64,000 nt of DNA from the NCBI RefSeq assembly GCF_016863035.1, contig NZ_BOOC01000013.1:124001-188000 (forward strand). Direction: 5' to 3'. Under the pieces are notes generated by a model. That model worked only from the letters and a program-made list of their open reading frames with translations. It had not been told where the DNA came from and did not search any database. Positions 46,102-54,935 of the stretch are shown one piece after another. The position numbers and the translations under genes were made by a program. Origin of the DNA: Microbispora corallina. GTDB taxonomy: Bacteria > Actinomycetota > Actinomycetes > Streptosporangiales > Streptosporangiaceae. Every line of letters starts with the position of its first letter. Positions within the stretch are counted from its first letter, which is position 1.

Positions 46102-47571
46102 TCACGCCGCCACGCTCTCGGCCTCCTCGCGCGCCTGCTTCGGCAGCAGGAAGGCCACGGCGAACGTCGCGACGAGCATGCCGGCCACGACCCACAGCGT
46201 GATCTTCATGCCGTGGTCGAAGGTGCCGGGGGTCGGGATCTTCCCGAGCACGTCGAAGAAGATCGTCCCGAGCAGGGCCACGCCGAACGCGTTGCCGAGC
46301 TGCTGGACGGCGGTGAGCGTGCCGGACGCCGACCCGGTCTCGTGCTGCTCGACGCCGGCGAGCACGATGTCGAAGAACGGCGCCATCAGCAGCCCCATGC
46401 CGATCCCGGTGACGACGAGGGCGGGGGTGAGCTGCCACGGCGTCACGTGCATCCCCGCGACGTTCAGCGTGACGAGGACGCCGAGCACGCCCAGCGTCAT
46501 GATCAGCGTGCCGCCGTGCAGGACCTTCCGGCCGAACTTCTGCACGGCCTGGGCGATGCCGAAGCCGACGATCATGCCGGCCGACCAGGGCACCATCGAC
46601 AGCCCGGCCTTGAGGGTGGAGTAGCCGAGCCCGGTCTGCGTGTAGAGGTTGAAGACCAGCATGAACCCGGCCATGCCGGAGAAGAAGACCGTGCCGGTGA
46701 GCAGGCCGCCGGTGAACGCGCGCTTGCGGAACAGGCTCGGGACGATCAGCGGGTCGCCGCCCGACCTGCTCCTGCGCGCCTCGAACCACCCGAACAGCGC
46801 GAACACCGCGACCGAGGCGGCCAGCATGACGAACGCCCAGGCGGGCCAGTCGTGCTCGCGGCCCTGGACCAGCGGGTAGATCACCAGGAAGCCGCCCAGC
46901 GAGGCGAGCAGCACGCCGGGGATGTCCAGCCGGAGCGGGTGGGGCGATCGGGACTCGGGCAGGAAGCGCATCCCGGCGAGCAGGGCGGCCAGGCCGAGCG
47001 GCAGGTTGATCAGGAAGATCATGCGCCAGCCGGTGCCGAAGTAGTCGGCCTCCACGAGCCACCCGGCGAGGATCGGCCCGCCGACGGCCGACAGGCCCAT
47101 GATCGGCCCGAACATGCCGAAGGCCGCCTGCATCTCCTTGGGCGGGAACATCTCCTTGATCATGCCGAGCCCCTGCGGCAGCATGACCGAGCCGAACAGG
47201 CCCTGGATCACGCGGGCGCCGATCAGCATCTCGGGCGACTGCGCGACCGCGCACAGCAGCGACCCCAGGGTGAAGCCGGCCGCGCCGATCAGGAACATCC
47301 GCCTGCGCCCGAAGATGTCGCCGAGACGGCCGCCGGTGATCAGGCCCACGGCCATCGAGAGCGTGTAGGCCGCGCCCATCCACTGGATGGTGGCGGCCGT
47401 GCCGCCGAGGTCGGCGCGCATCGTCGGCGCCGCGATGTTGGTGACCATGGCGTCGAGGAGGTCCATGACCTCCGCGGCGAGGATCACGAAGAGGGCCGCC
47501 CAGCGCCACCGGTACGGCGGCGCTGCGATGTCCGGCGTCGCGGACGCCGTCACGCCGGTCGGATTCGACAT
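46102..47571 (-). CDS. MFS multidrug transporter, DHA2 (14-span) type
   Basis: 489 residues with about 14 spans: EVMDLLDAMVTNIAAPTM (DHA2 motif D1), GGRLGDIFGRRRMFL (motif A) and the antiporter motif C near GPIMGLSAVGGPILAG. It should expel drugs with proton exchange. AGGAGGAG is just upstream of the ATG. It is divergent from a TetR gene across a gap packed with repeated operator-like sites. Confidence 0.93.
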   Translation of the reverse strand: MSNPTGVTASATPDIAAPPYRWRWAALFVILAAEVMDLLDAMVTNIAAPTMRADLGGTAATIQWMGAAYTLSMAVGLITGGRLGDIFGRRRMFLIGAAGFTLGSLLCAVAQSPEMLIGARVIQGLFGSVMLPQGLGMIKEMFPPKEMQAAFGMFGPIMGLSAVGGPILAGWLVEADYFGTGWRMIFLINLPLGLAALLAGMRFLPESRSPHPLRLDIPGVLLASLGGFLVIYPLVQGREHDWPAWAFVMLAASVAVFALFGWFEARRSRSGGDPLIVPSLFRKRAFTGGLLTGTVFFSGMAGFMLVFNLYTQTGLGYSTLKAGLSMVPWSAGMIVGFGIAQAVQKFGRKVLHGGTLIMTLGVLGVLVTLNVAGMHVTPWQLTPALVVTGIGMGLLMAPFFDIVLAGVEQHETGSASGTLTAVQQLGNAFGVALLGTIFFDVLGKIPTPGTFDHGMKITLWVVAGMLVATFAVAFLLPKQAREEAESVAA

Positions 47572-47590
47572 CGCTCCTCCTGAGCGTTCT

Positions 47591-47735
47591 GAACACTGTT
47601 CGTTTACTGAGCAGTGTTCTACCATTGAGCAGTGTTCGTCAGCAAGTGCAGCGTTCATAAGATATATCTCAAGTAAGGGAGGGACAAGATATATCTCAAA
47701 CCGAGAGCGCTGTTCGCCCCACCGGAGCACCGTTC
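47591..47735. promoter_or_regulatory. Operator array between MFS and tetR genes
   Basis: Six copies of a GAGCASTGTTC-like 11-mer start at 47591 (perfect palindrome GAACACTGTTC), 47609, 47627, 47646, 47705 and 47725; the first three are exactly 18 bp apart. Between them are two identical AAGATATATCTCAA 14-mers (47659 and 47686), each containing a palindrome. Two different DNA-binding proteins are suggested. Confidence 0.8.
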
Positions 47736-47767
47736 ACTACGATGGGCGGGACAGCGGGAGGTCCCTC

Positions 47768-48487
47768 ATGAGTCAGCCGGACATGCCCACACCGCCGTGG
47801 GAGCGTCCGCGGAAGCGTCAGGCCACGGCGCGGATCCCCCTGACGCAGGAGCGGATCGTGGACGCCGCCTTCGTCGTGCTCGACAGGGACGGCTACGACG
47901 GCCTGAGCATGCGCCAGGTCGCCGCCGAGCTGAAGGTGGCCGTCTCGGCCCTGTACGCCCACGTGAGCGGCAAGGACGAGCTGCTCCACCTCATGTACCG
48001 GCGGCTGTTCGAGGGCGCCGACCTGCCCGACCCCGACCCCGACAACTGGCAGGAGCAGGTCAAGCAGTTCGCGCGGGACGGCCGAACCCGGCTGCTGCGG
48101 CACCGCGACATGGCCCGCATCTCGATGGGCCAGATCCCGTTCACCCCGGACCTGCTCCCGTACGTCGAGAAGCTCCTGGCGATCTTCCGGGCGGCGGGCC
48201 TGCCCGACCGGGTCGTCGCGATCGCAGGCGACATGATCTCGACCTACATGGACGGCTTCACCCTCGAGGAGTCGATGTGGCAGGAGCGCTACCGCGAGGC
48301 CGGCGACGGGTCGTGGGACCGGATGCGTGAGGAGTTCCAGAAGTACTTCGAGTCGCTCCCGCCCCAGCGGTTCCCCAACATGGTGGCGCTGGCGGACCTC
48401 ATGGTGGACGAGTCCAACGACTACCGGTTCGAGCTGGGCCTGGAGATCATCGTGCGGGGTCTCGCGTCGTACCTGCCGGAGAAGTGA
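47768..48487 (+). CDS. TetR/AcrR-family regulator
   Basis: 239 residues: IPLTQERIVDAAFVVLDRDGYDGLSMRQVAAELKV, then VSALYAHVSGKDEL, form the TetR helix-turn-helix (about residues 23-70), followed by a TetR_C-like ligand domain. GGGAGG is 6 bases before the ATG. It is divergent from the MFS pump and is the natural ligand of part of the intergenic repeats, acting as a drug-sensing repressor; this is inferred from arrangement. Confidence 0.92.
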   Translation: MSQPDMPTPPWERPRKRQATARIPLTQERIVDAAFVVLDRDGYDGLSMRQVAAELKVAVSALYAHVSGKDELLHLMYRRLFEGADLPDPDPDNWQEQVKQFARDGRTRLLRHRDMARISMGQIPFTPDLLPYVEKLLAIFRAAGLPDRVVAIAGDMISTYMDGFTLEESMWQERYREAGDGSWDRMREEFQKYFESLPPQRFPNMVALADLMVDESNDYRFELGLEIIVRGLASYLPEK

Positions 48488-48526
48488 GGCTCGGGCCGGC
48501 GGGCGCGGCGCGGGTACGCTGATCGG

Positions 48527-48727
48527 GTGCAGGCCACGGTGAAGACCTTCGACCGGGACACCCGGTCGGGATCCCTGTACCTCGACGACGGGACGGAGAT
48601 CCCGTTCGGCGCGGAGGCGTTCGACGCGGGGCCGCTGCGCCACCTGCGATCCGGGCAGCGGGTCAACGTCGTCATGACGGACGGCCGCGTCACCTACGTC
48701 ACGCTCTCCACGTTCCCGACGCCCTGA
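48527..48727 (+). CDS. Small cold-shock-like (OB fold) protein
   Basis: A 66-residue protein with a beta-rich pattern similar in spacing to cold-shock domains (VKTFDRDTRSGSLYLDDG, then IPFGAEAFD and GQRVNVVM) but without the RNP motifs of true CspA. It may bind nucleic acids or simply share the fold. The GTG start is 39 bases after the tetR stop with no strong ribosome site. Confidence 0.7.
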   Translation: MQATVKTFDRDTRSGSLYLDDGTEIPFGAEAFDAGPLRHLRSGQRVNVVMTDGRVTYVTLSTFPTP

Positions 48728-48745
48728 GCGGGGCCGGGAGTAGAC

Positions 48746-48778
48746 GAGCGGCGCCCGGACGGGGTCCGGACGCCGCTC
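48746..48778. terminator. Terminator between the cold-shock-like gene and hup
   Basis: GAGCGGCGCCCGGAC and GTCCGGACGCCGCTC form a 15-bp stem with one mismatch and a 3-base loop, between convergent stops. Confidence 0.8.
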
Positions 48779-48793
48779 AGGGTCTGATGGCTG

Positions 48794-49096
48794 TTACTTC
48801 TTCTTCGCGGATGAGGCCTTGCCGCCCGCGTTGACCTGCTCCTTGAACTCGGCCCCCGGGCGGAACCTGGGCGCCCAGCTCTCCGCCACCTTGATCGGGT
48901 CGCCGGTCGAAGGGTTGCGAGCCGTACGGGCGGGCTTGTGCACCATTTCAAACGCGCCGAAGCCGGTGATCGAGACCTTGTCGCCGCTGGCGACCGCGCC
49001 CTGGATGGCGTCGAGGACCGCGTTGACCGCTTCGGTGGCCGTCTTCCTGTCGCCCACACGGTCGGCGATCGCGTCGACGAGTTCCTTCTTGTTCAT
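48794..49096 (-). CDS. hup: HU-family DNA-binding protein
   Basis: A 100-residue HU: MNKKELVDAIADR at the start and the DNA-binding arm core GFGAFEMVHKPARTARNPSTGDPI. It lacks the long Lys/Ala-rich C-terminal tail of the mycobacterial and second Streptomyces HU, ending simply in SSAKKK. It compacts and bends DNA. GGGAGGAA is before the ATG. Convergent with the cold-shock-like gene. Confidence 0.96.
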   Translation of the reverse strand: MNKKELVDAIADRVGDRKTATEAVNAVLDAIQGAVASGDKVSITGFGAFEMVHKPARTARNPSTGDPIKVAESWAPRFRPGAEFKEQVNAGGKASSAKKK

Positions 49097-49146
49097 TTGG
49101 TTCCTCCCCCTTACGCGCTTGAAATTAGGGGACGAGGTCACGGGAC

Positions 49147-49407
49147 TCAATCACCGGGGGGCATGTTTCGCCTGCTCGGCGTGTCGGATGTGCCGTCCAG
49201 ATAGGCGATGAAGGCGTCCAGCCGGGCGGCCGCATGGCCTATGTCCCGCTTTGCCACGTCACAGATGGCGAGCAGCCGTCTGGTCAGGCGAGCCCGCTCC
49301 TCCTGTGGTAAGGCTAACGCCCTGACGCGGCGATGCGCATCACGCAGTCGCCGCGCCAGCAGGTCATCCGGGGTCTGATGATCGTTCAGACGGTCGTCGG
49401 CAGCCAT
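49147..49407 (-). CDS. Small Arg-rich helical hypothetical protein
   Basis: 86 residues, almost entirely helical and basic ([42 protein letters not shown]). The best start overlaps the end of leuD by 22 bases, so it is likely translated with it, and it lies between leuD and hup. No family was recognised. Codon usage is normal for the genome. Confidence 0.7.
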   Translation of the reverse strand: MAADDRLNDHQTPDDLLARRLRDAHRRVRALALPQEERARLTRRLLAICDVAKRDIGHAAARLDAFIAYLDGTSDTPSRRNMPPGD

Positions 49408-49973
49408 GGCTGCCGCCCATTCTCGTACTCGGCGATGTCGTCCGCGTGACGCAGGGTCAGCCCGATGTCGTCGAGCCCCTCCATGAGCCGCCACCGCGTG
49501 TAGTCGTCGATCTCGAACGGCGCGTCGACGTCGCCGGCGCGCACCCGGCGCTCGGCCAGGTCCACCGTGATCTCGGTGGCGGGGTCGGCCTCGACGGCCG
49601 CCTGGAGGCGCTCGACCACGTCCTCGGGCAGCACGACCGGCAGCAGGCCCATCTTGGTGGAGTTGTTCCGGAAGATGTCGCCGAACCGGGAGGAGATCAC
49701 GGCGCGGAAACCGTACTGCTGGAGCGCCCAGACGGCGTGCTCGCGGGAGGAGCCGGTGCCGAAGTCGGGGCCCGAGATCAGGATGGAGGCGCCGTCGTAG
49801 GCGGGGTCGTTCAGGACGAAGGACGGGTCCTCGCGCCAGGCGGCGAACAGGCCCTTCTCGAAGCCGGTCCGGCTGACCTGCTTGAGCCAGACGGCCGGGA
49901 TGATCTGGTCGGTGTCCACGTTGCTGCGCCGCAGCGGCACGGCCCGGCCGGTGTGGGTGGTGAAGGCATCCAT
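49386..49973 (-). CDS. leuD: 3-isopropylmalate dehydratase, small subunit
   Basis: 195 residues with the LeuD swivel domain: [29 protein letters not shown] and [21 protein letters not shown]. With LeuC it isomerises isopropylmalate in leucine synthesis. AGGAA precedes the ATG. It follows leuC by 116 bases on the same strand. Confidence 0.96.
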   Translation of the reverse strand: MDAFTTHTGRAVPLRRSNVDTDQIIPAVWLKQVSRTGFEKGLFAAWREDPSFVLNDPAYDGASILISGPDFGTGSSREHAVWALQQYGFRAVISSRFGDIFRNNSTKMGLLPVVLPEDVVERLQAAVEADPATEITVDLAERRVRAGDVDAPFEIDDYTRWRLMEGLDDIGLTLRHADDIAEYENGRQPWLPTTV

Positions 49974-50089
49974 GGTGATCTTTTTTCCTCAGGACGAGTC
50001 GGTTCGGGACGCCGGGCGCCGCGTCTGCCGCGCGCCGCCGGGGCGGTGGACCGGGGCGGCCGCGCGGGCCGCCCTCACGGTCCCGCGGG

Positions 50090-51475
50090 TCACAGGTCGG
50101 CGGGCGCGGTCAGCCGGCCGGTGACGGCGGTCGCGGCGGCGACCTGCGGCGACACCAGGTGGGTCCGGCCGCCCTTGCCCTGGCGGCCCTCGAAGTTGCG
50201 GTTGGACGTCGACGCGCTGCGCTCGCCCGGCTGGAGCGTGTCGGGGTTCATGCCGAGGCACATCGAGCAGCCGGCCTCGCGCCACTCGGCGCCGGCGGCC
50301 GTGAAGACCTCGTGCAGCCCCTCGGCCTCGGCGGCCTTCTTGACCTGCATCGAGCCCGGCACGATCAGCGTGCGGGTGACCACCCGGCGGCCGCGGAGGA
50401 TCTCGGCGGCGGCGCGCAGGTCCTCGATGCGGCCGTTGGTGCAGGACCCGACGAAGACCGTGTCCACCTGGATGTCGCGCAGCGGGGTGCCGGCGGCGAG
50501 ACCCATGTACTGCAGGGCCCGCTCGGCCGCCGACCGCTGGACCGGGTCGGCGAACTCCTCCGGCGACGGGACGGCCGCGCCCAGCGGGGCGCCCTGGCCC
50601 GGGTTCGTGCCCCAGGTGACGAACGGCGTGAGCGCCGAGGCGTCGATCTCGACGACCGTGTCGAACACGGCGTCGTCGTCGGTGCGCAGGCTCTTCCAGT
50701 ACTCGACGGCCTCGTCCCAGGCGGCCCCGGTCGGAGCGTGCGGACGGCCGCGCAGATACTCGAACGTGGTCTCGTCGGGGGCGATCATCCCGGCCCGGGC
50801 GCCCGCCTCGATCGACATGTTGCAGATCGTCATCCGGCCCTCCATGGAGAGCTTGCGGACGGCCTCGCCGCGGTACTCGACGATGTGGCCCTGGCCGCCG
50901 CCGGTGCCGATCTTGGCGATGATGGCCAGGATCAGGTCCTTGGCCGTCACGCCGACCGGGAGCTCGCCGGTGACCTCGATCGCCATCGTCTTCGGCCGGT
51001 AGGCCGGCAGGGTCTGCGTGGCCAGGACGTGCTCGACCTCGGAGGTGCCGATGCCGAACGCGATGGCGCCGAACGCGCCGTGCGTCGACGTGTGGGAGTC
51101 GCCGCAGACGATCGTCATGCCGGGCTGGGTGAGGCCGAACTGCGGGCCGATGATGTGCACGACGCCCTGACCGGCGTCGCCCATCGGGTGCAGCCGGACG
51201 CCGAACTCGGCGGCGTTCTTCCGCAGGGTCTCGACCTGGGTGCGCGAGACCGGGTCCGCGATCGGCCCGAGCACGGTCGGGACGTTGTGGTCCTCGGTGG
51301 CGATCGTGAGGTCGGGACGCCGCACGGTGCGGCCGCTGAGACGCAGGCCGTCGAACGCCTGCGGGCTGGTCACCTCGTGGATGAGGTGAAGGTCGATGTA
51401 GAGCAGGTCGGGCTCGCCCTCGGCACGGCGTACGACGTGCTGCTCCCAGACTTTCTCAGCCAGTGTGCGACCCAT
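50090..51475 (-). CDS. leuC: 3-isopropylmalate dehydratase, large subunit
   Basis: 461 residues of the aconitase superfamily. Iron-sulfur ligands lie in [13 protein letters not shown] and in [25 protein letters not shown] and [11 protein letters not shown] are conserved substrate motifs. It carries the 4Fe-4S cluster of isopropylmalate isomerase. It starts 139 bases from divergent ndgR, whose binding sites occupy the gap. Confidence 0.96.
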   Translation of the reverse strand: MGRTLAEKVWEQHVVRRAEGEPDLLYIDLHLIHEVTSPQAFDGLRLSGRTVRRPDLTIATEDHNVPTVLGPIADPVSRTQVETLRKNAAEFGVRLHPMGDAGQGVVHIIGPQFGLTQPGMTIVCGDSHTSTHGAFGAIAFGIGTSEVEHVLATQTLPAYRPKTMAIEVTGELPVGVTAKDLILAIIAKIGTGGGQGHIVEYRGEAVRKLSMEGRMTICNMSIEAGARAGMIAPDETTFEYLRGRPHAPTGAAWDEAVEYWKSLRTDDDAVFDTVVEIDASALTPFVTWGTNPGQGAPLGAAVPSPEEFADPVQRSAAERALQYMGLAAGTPLRDIQVDTVFVGSCTNGRIEDLRAAAEILRGRRVVTRTLIVPGSMQVKKAAEAEGLHEVFTAAGAEWREAGCSMCLGMNPDTLQPGERSASTSNRNFEGRQGKGGRTHLVSPQVAAATAVTGRLTAPADL

Positions 51476-51513
51476 GGTTGTGACGCCTCCTCGCGTTCTT
51501 CCCCCGGGTGTCG

Positions 51514-51530
51514 GTCTCTAATGATGAGAC
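51514..51530. promoter_or_regulatory. NdgR-type operator half-palindrome, leuC side
   Basis: GTCTC-TAATGAT-GAGAC is an inverted repeat with the same TCTC/GAGA ends as the site at 51585-51599, placed between leuC and ndgR. Confidence 0.6.
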
Positions 51531-51584
51531 GGAAATATCGGGATATGGACAGTGTATCTGGCGAATTCCAGTATTGCGTTTGCA

Positions 51585-51599
51585 TCTCGCAATGCGAGA
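51585..51599. promoter_or_regulatory. NdgR-type operator, ndgR side
   Basis: TCTCGC-AAT-GCGAGA is a perfect 15-bp inverted repeat 15 bases upstream of the ndgR ATG, ideal for autoregulation and control of leuC. Confidence 0.75.
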
Positions 51600-51614
51600 C
51601 GGCAGTATCGAGGC

Positions 51615-52331
51615 ATGGACAACTCTAGCGGGGTCGGAGTACTCGACAAGGCGGTTCTCGTACTGAACGCCCTGGAGGCGGGCCCCGCTTCCCTGGCACA
51701 GCTCGTCCAGGCCACCGGTCTGGCCCGGCCGACGGCGCACCGGCTGGCCGTCGCGCTGGAGCACCACCGCATCGTCTCCCGCGACACGCAGGGCCGTTTC
51801 ATTCTGGGTCCCCGGCTGTCGGAGTTGTCCACCGCCGCCGGCGAGGACCGCCTGCTGGCCGTCGCCGGGCCCGTCCTCACCCAGCTCCGCGACATGACCG
51901 GGGAGAGCGCGCAACTTTACCGTCGGCAGGGCGACGAACGGGTCTGCGTGGCCGCGGCGGAGCGCGCGAGCGGCCTGCGGGACACCGTGCCCGTCGGCTC
52001 GGCCCTGCCCATGACCGCGGGGTCGGCCGCCCAGATCCTGCTGGCCTGGGAGGAGCCCGACCGCCTCCACCGCGGCCTGCGGGGCGCCAAGTTCACGGCG
52101 GCGACGCTGGCGAGCGTCCGCCGCAGGGGCTGGGCGCACAGCGTCGGGGAGCGCGAGCAGGGCGTGGCCAGCGTCTCCGCGCCGATCCGCGGCTCCGGCG
52201 GCAAGGTCATCGCGGCCGTGTCGGTGTCGGGGCCCATCGAGCGGCTCACCCGTACGCCCGGCCGCATGCACGCGGCGCCGGTGGTCGCGGCGGCTGAAAG
52301 GATCACGGAGGCCATGCGGCGGGCCAACTGA
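51615..52331 (+). CDS. ndgR: IclR-family regulator NdgR
   Basis: 238 residues: an N-terminal IclR winged helix (SLAQLVQATGLARPTAHRLAVAL) and the C-terminal effector domain with VPVGSALPMTAGSAAQILLAW. Position divergent from leuCD and the sequence match NdgR of Streptomyces, which controls leucine and related amino-acid genes and responds to nitrogen and thiol stress. Two TCTC-N-GAGA palindromes lie upstream. The ATG at 51615 has a weak ribosome site. Confidence 0.92.
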   Translation: MDNSSGVGVLDKAVLVLNALEAGPASLAQLVQATGLARPTAHRLAVALEHHRIVSRDTQGRFILGPRLSELSTAAGEDRLLAVAGPVLTQLRDMTGESAQLYRRQGDERVCVAAAERASGLRDTVPVGSALPMTAGSAAQILLAWEEPDRLHRGLRGAKFTAATLASVRRRGWAHSVGEREQGVASVSAPIRGSGGKVIAAVSVSGPIERLTRTPGRMHAAPVVAAAERITEAMRRAN

Positions 52332-52412
52332 CCGCCCCGGCAGCGACGCCGGGCCGGGCGCGGCGCGACAACTGATTAGAGGACGGTGTCCCGAAAGCCC
52401 TAGGCTGGCGGA

Positions 52413-54116
52413 GTGACAGATCGCATCGAGGCAGCCGCCGCTGAACTGCGTCCCCTGCTCCAAGAATTCATCCTCTGGGCGCCGGACAACGCACCCGGCA
52501 GCGACCCCGATCTGATAGGGCCGGTCGCTCTGTGGCACCGCCTCGAGGCCCGCAAGGACGTCGGGCTGTGGAAGCGCGGCGATCTGCGGAGCGTCCTGCT
52601 GGAGCGCATGCCCCAGGTCGTCGAGGACCCGGACGCCGCCGCCGACGGCATGGTCCAGGCCGTCCGGGCGTACCTGACGTTCCTGTCGGCCACCGGCCGG
52701 CTCTCGCCCGGGTCGGACCCGCTCCCTCGCCTGCTCGCCGAGCTCGACGACGTCGAGGACGACTTCGTCGACGCGATGGAGGACATGATCTCCGAACGCG
52801 ACTGGGACGAGGAGGAGGACGAGCTCGACGGCGACGAGGAGGACGAGAGCCTCGGCGACTTCGAGCCGTTCGCCGACGAGATCGGCGCCCTGCCCACGAT
52901 CCGGCTGCGTCCCGACGCCGAGCTCGCCGCCGCGGCCCGCGAGGTCACCCTCGTCCGGCAGGCCCGCGACCTGGCCCTGTGGGTCGGCACCGGCCGCAAG
53001 GTCGGCGAGCAGACCCTGCTCAGCGACGACGAGGTGGACGAGGCCGTCCGCACGATCGGCCTGCCCGACGCCGGCAACATCTGGAACCTCTGGAACCTCG
53101 CGATCGACCTGGAGTTCCTCGCCCCCGACGGCAACGACACGGTGAGCGTCGACTCCGACACCGCCGCCTGGCCGTTCGACGACGACGAGGACGTCCTGGA
53201 CGTCTGGATGCTCGGCCTCCACTCGATCGACTACGGCGATCCCGAGCTCGACGACGACGACCTGACGCTGGCCCTGTCCGGGCTGACCCGGGCGCTGCTG
53301 GTCCGCGTGCTGCTGAACGGCGGCTCCCGCTCGCTCACCGACCTGCGGGAGGAGCTGGCCGAGGCCGTCGCCGAGTACGACGACCTGGGCCCGGACGCGT
53401 GGTCGGCCGCCGGCGACCCGCTGGCCCCCGTCGTGGCGTGGCTGACGGGGTACGGCATGGTCACCGTCGAGGGCGACGACGTCACGCTCACCCCGCTCGG
53501 CACGGAGGGCCTCGTCCACATGCTGGACGACGAGGACATCGAGATCGACGCCCGCCCGGCGATCGACGCGATGACGGCCCTCGACCTGCTGTCGTTCAGC
53601 GCGGACATGTCGGAGGAGGAGGCGGACGAGGAGTTCGCCGCCTGGCTGGCCCTGCGCGACCCGGCCGAGGCCGCCTCCGAGCTGCTGAAGGCCGCGGCAG
53701 AGGAGGAGTCGGACGCCCTCGTGCGGGTCCAGGCGGCCAGCCTGGTGGGCTCGCTCGGGGAGGCCGCCGTCCCGGCGTGGCTGGAGGCCCTCAAGGAGCC
53801 GTCCCTGCGGCCGTACGCCGCCACCCATCTGACGCAGATGGAGGTCGAGGAGGCGCCGGAGCCGACCCAGGCCGACACCCACTGGCTCATCCTCGACATG
53901 TGGACGATCTCCGCCGGCCTCGGACGGCCCGAGTTCGTCAGCAGCCTGCACGACATCGGCCCGGCCCCGACCCTCGTCGGGCTGCTGGACGTGATCTGGA
54001 AGATCCCGCACCCGCACCTGGAGGAGCTCCTGGAGGCCATCGGTGACGCCCATCCCGACCGTCAGGTGGGGAAGGCGGCCAAGCGGGCGCTGTTCAAGGC
54101 CCGCTCGGGGAGGTAG
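52413..54116 (+). CDS. Acidic protein of unknown function
   Basis: 567 residues, strongly acidic, with an unbroken run of Asp/Glu (about residues 132-150, EEEDELDGDEEDES). No signal or membrane span. Towards the C-terminus, helical pairs such as EEESDALVRVQAASLVGSLGEAA suggest HEAT-like repeats, a fold for protein binding. The start is GTG with GGAG three bases ahead. The family is probably confined to actinobacteria; no function could be assigned and it is not obviously linked to its neighbours ndgR and mgtC. Confidence 0.8.
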   Translation: MTDRIEAAAAELRPLLQEFILWAPDNAPGSDPDLIGPVALWHRLEARKDVGLWKRGDLRSVLLERMPQVVEDPDAAADGMVQAVRAYLTFLSATGRLSPGSDPLPRLLAELDDVEDDFVDAMEDMISERDWDEEEDELDGDEEDESLGDFEPFADEIGALPTIRLRPDAELAAAAREVTLVRQARDLALWVGTGRKVGEQTLLSDDEVDEAVRTIGLPDAGNIWNLWNLAIDLEFLAPDGNDTVSVDSDTAAWPFDDDEDVLDVWMLGLHSIDYGDPELDDDDLTLALSGLTRALLVRVLLNGGSRSLTDLREELAEAVAEYDDLGPDAWSAAGDPLAPVVAWLTGYGMVTVEGDDVTLTPLGTEGLVHMLDDEDIEIDARPAIDAMTALDLLSFSADMSEEEADEEFAAWLALRDPAEAASELLKAAAEEESDALVRVQAASLVGSLGEAAVPAWLEALKEPSLRPYAATHLTQMEVEEAPEPTQADTHWLILDMWTISAGLGRPEFVSSLHDIGPAPTLVGLLDVIWKIPHPHLEELLEAIGDAHPDRQVGKAAKRALFKARSGR

Positions 54117-54200
54117 CGGAACCTCGCTCCGCCGCGGCCGACGTCCGGATGCCCCGCATTTCCCCGGGCTTATCCGGAGTCGGGAGATTACTCTGGCTGC

Positions 54201-54920
54201 ATGGTGCTGGCGTCGCTCGGAGCGGGCGCCGGCCAGGGATGGGCGCAAGCCGGTGACCTCGCCGTCGCTCTGGTGCTGTCGGCCGCCATCGGCCTCGAAC
54301 GGGAGATCCGCCAGAAGAGCGCGGGACTGCGGACCCACATCCTCGTCGGGCTCGGGGCGGCGCTGTTCATGCTGGTCTCCAAGTACGGCTTCGCGGACGT
54401 GCTGGGCGACGGCGTGTCGTTCGACCCCTCACGGGTGGCCGCCCAGATCGTCTCCGGGATCGGCTTCATCGGCGGCGGACTGATCTTCGTCCGCCGCGAC
54501 GCGGTGAAGGGCCTCACGACCGCCGCCGCGATCTGGCTGACGGCCGGCGTCGGCATGGCGGCGGGGTCCGGGCTCTGGGTGCTGGCCGTCCTGGCCACGG
54601 GGGTCCACTTCCTGGTGATGTTCGGGCTGACCCCGCTGGTCGCCCGGCTCCCCCGCTCCCGGTTCGCGCCGTCCCGGCTGCGGCTGACGTACCTGGACGG
54701 ACGCGGGGTCCTGCGGCACGCGCTCGACCTGTGCGGCAGCCGGGGGTTCACGGTGAGCGAGATGTCGCTGGAGCGGCCCGAGGAGGCCCGTGGCGAGCGG
54801 ACGGTGACCATGTGGCTGTCGGTGCACGGCAGGGCCTCCGTCTGCGATCTCACCGGCGACCTGGCCGACATCGAGGGCATGCTCGCCGTCGCCTGCGACG
54901 AGGGCGACCCCCAGGCCTGA
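54201..54920 (+). CDS. MgtC/SapB-family membrane protein
   Basis: 239 residues: about four to five N-terminal spans with the MgtC signature (SAAIGLEREIRQKSAGLRTHILVG, RVAAQIVSGIGFIGGGLI, KGLTTAAAIWLTAGVGMAAG) and a C-terminal soluble ACT-like domain. MgtC proteins help survive low magnesium and, in pathogens, inhibit ATP synthase; the role here is not known. Convergent with the pyruvate oxidase-like gene. Confidence 0.92.
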   Translation: MVLASLGAGAGQGWAQAGDLAVALVLSAAIGLEREIRQKSAGLRTHILVGLGAALFMLVSKYGFADVLGDGVSFDPSRVAAQIVSGIGFIGGGLIFVRRDAVKGLTTAAAIWLTAGVGMAAGSGLWVLAVLATGVHFLVMFGLTPLVARLPRSRFAPSRLRLTYLDGRGVLRHALDLCGSRGFTVSEMSLERPEEARGERTVTMWLSVHGRASVCDLTGDLADIEGMLAVACDEGDPQA

Positions 54921-54935
54921 GCCCGGGCGGCCGGA

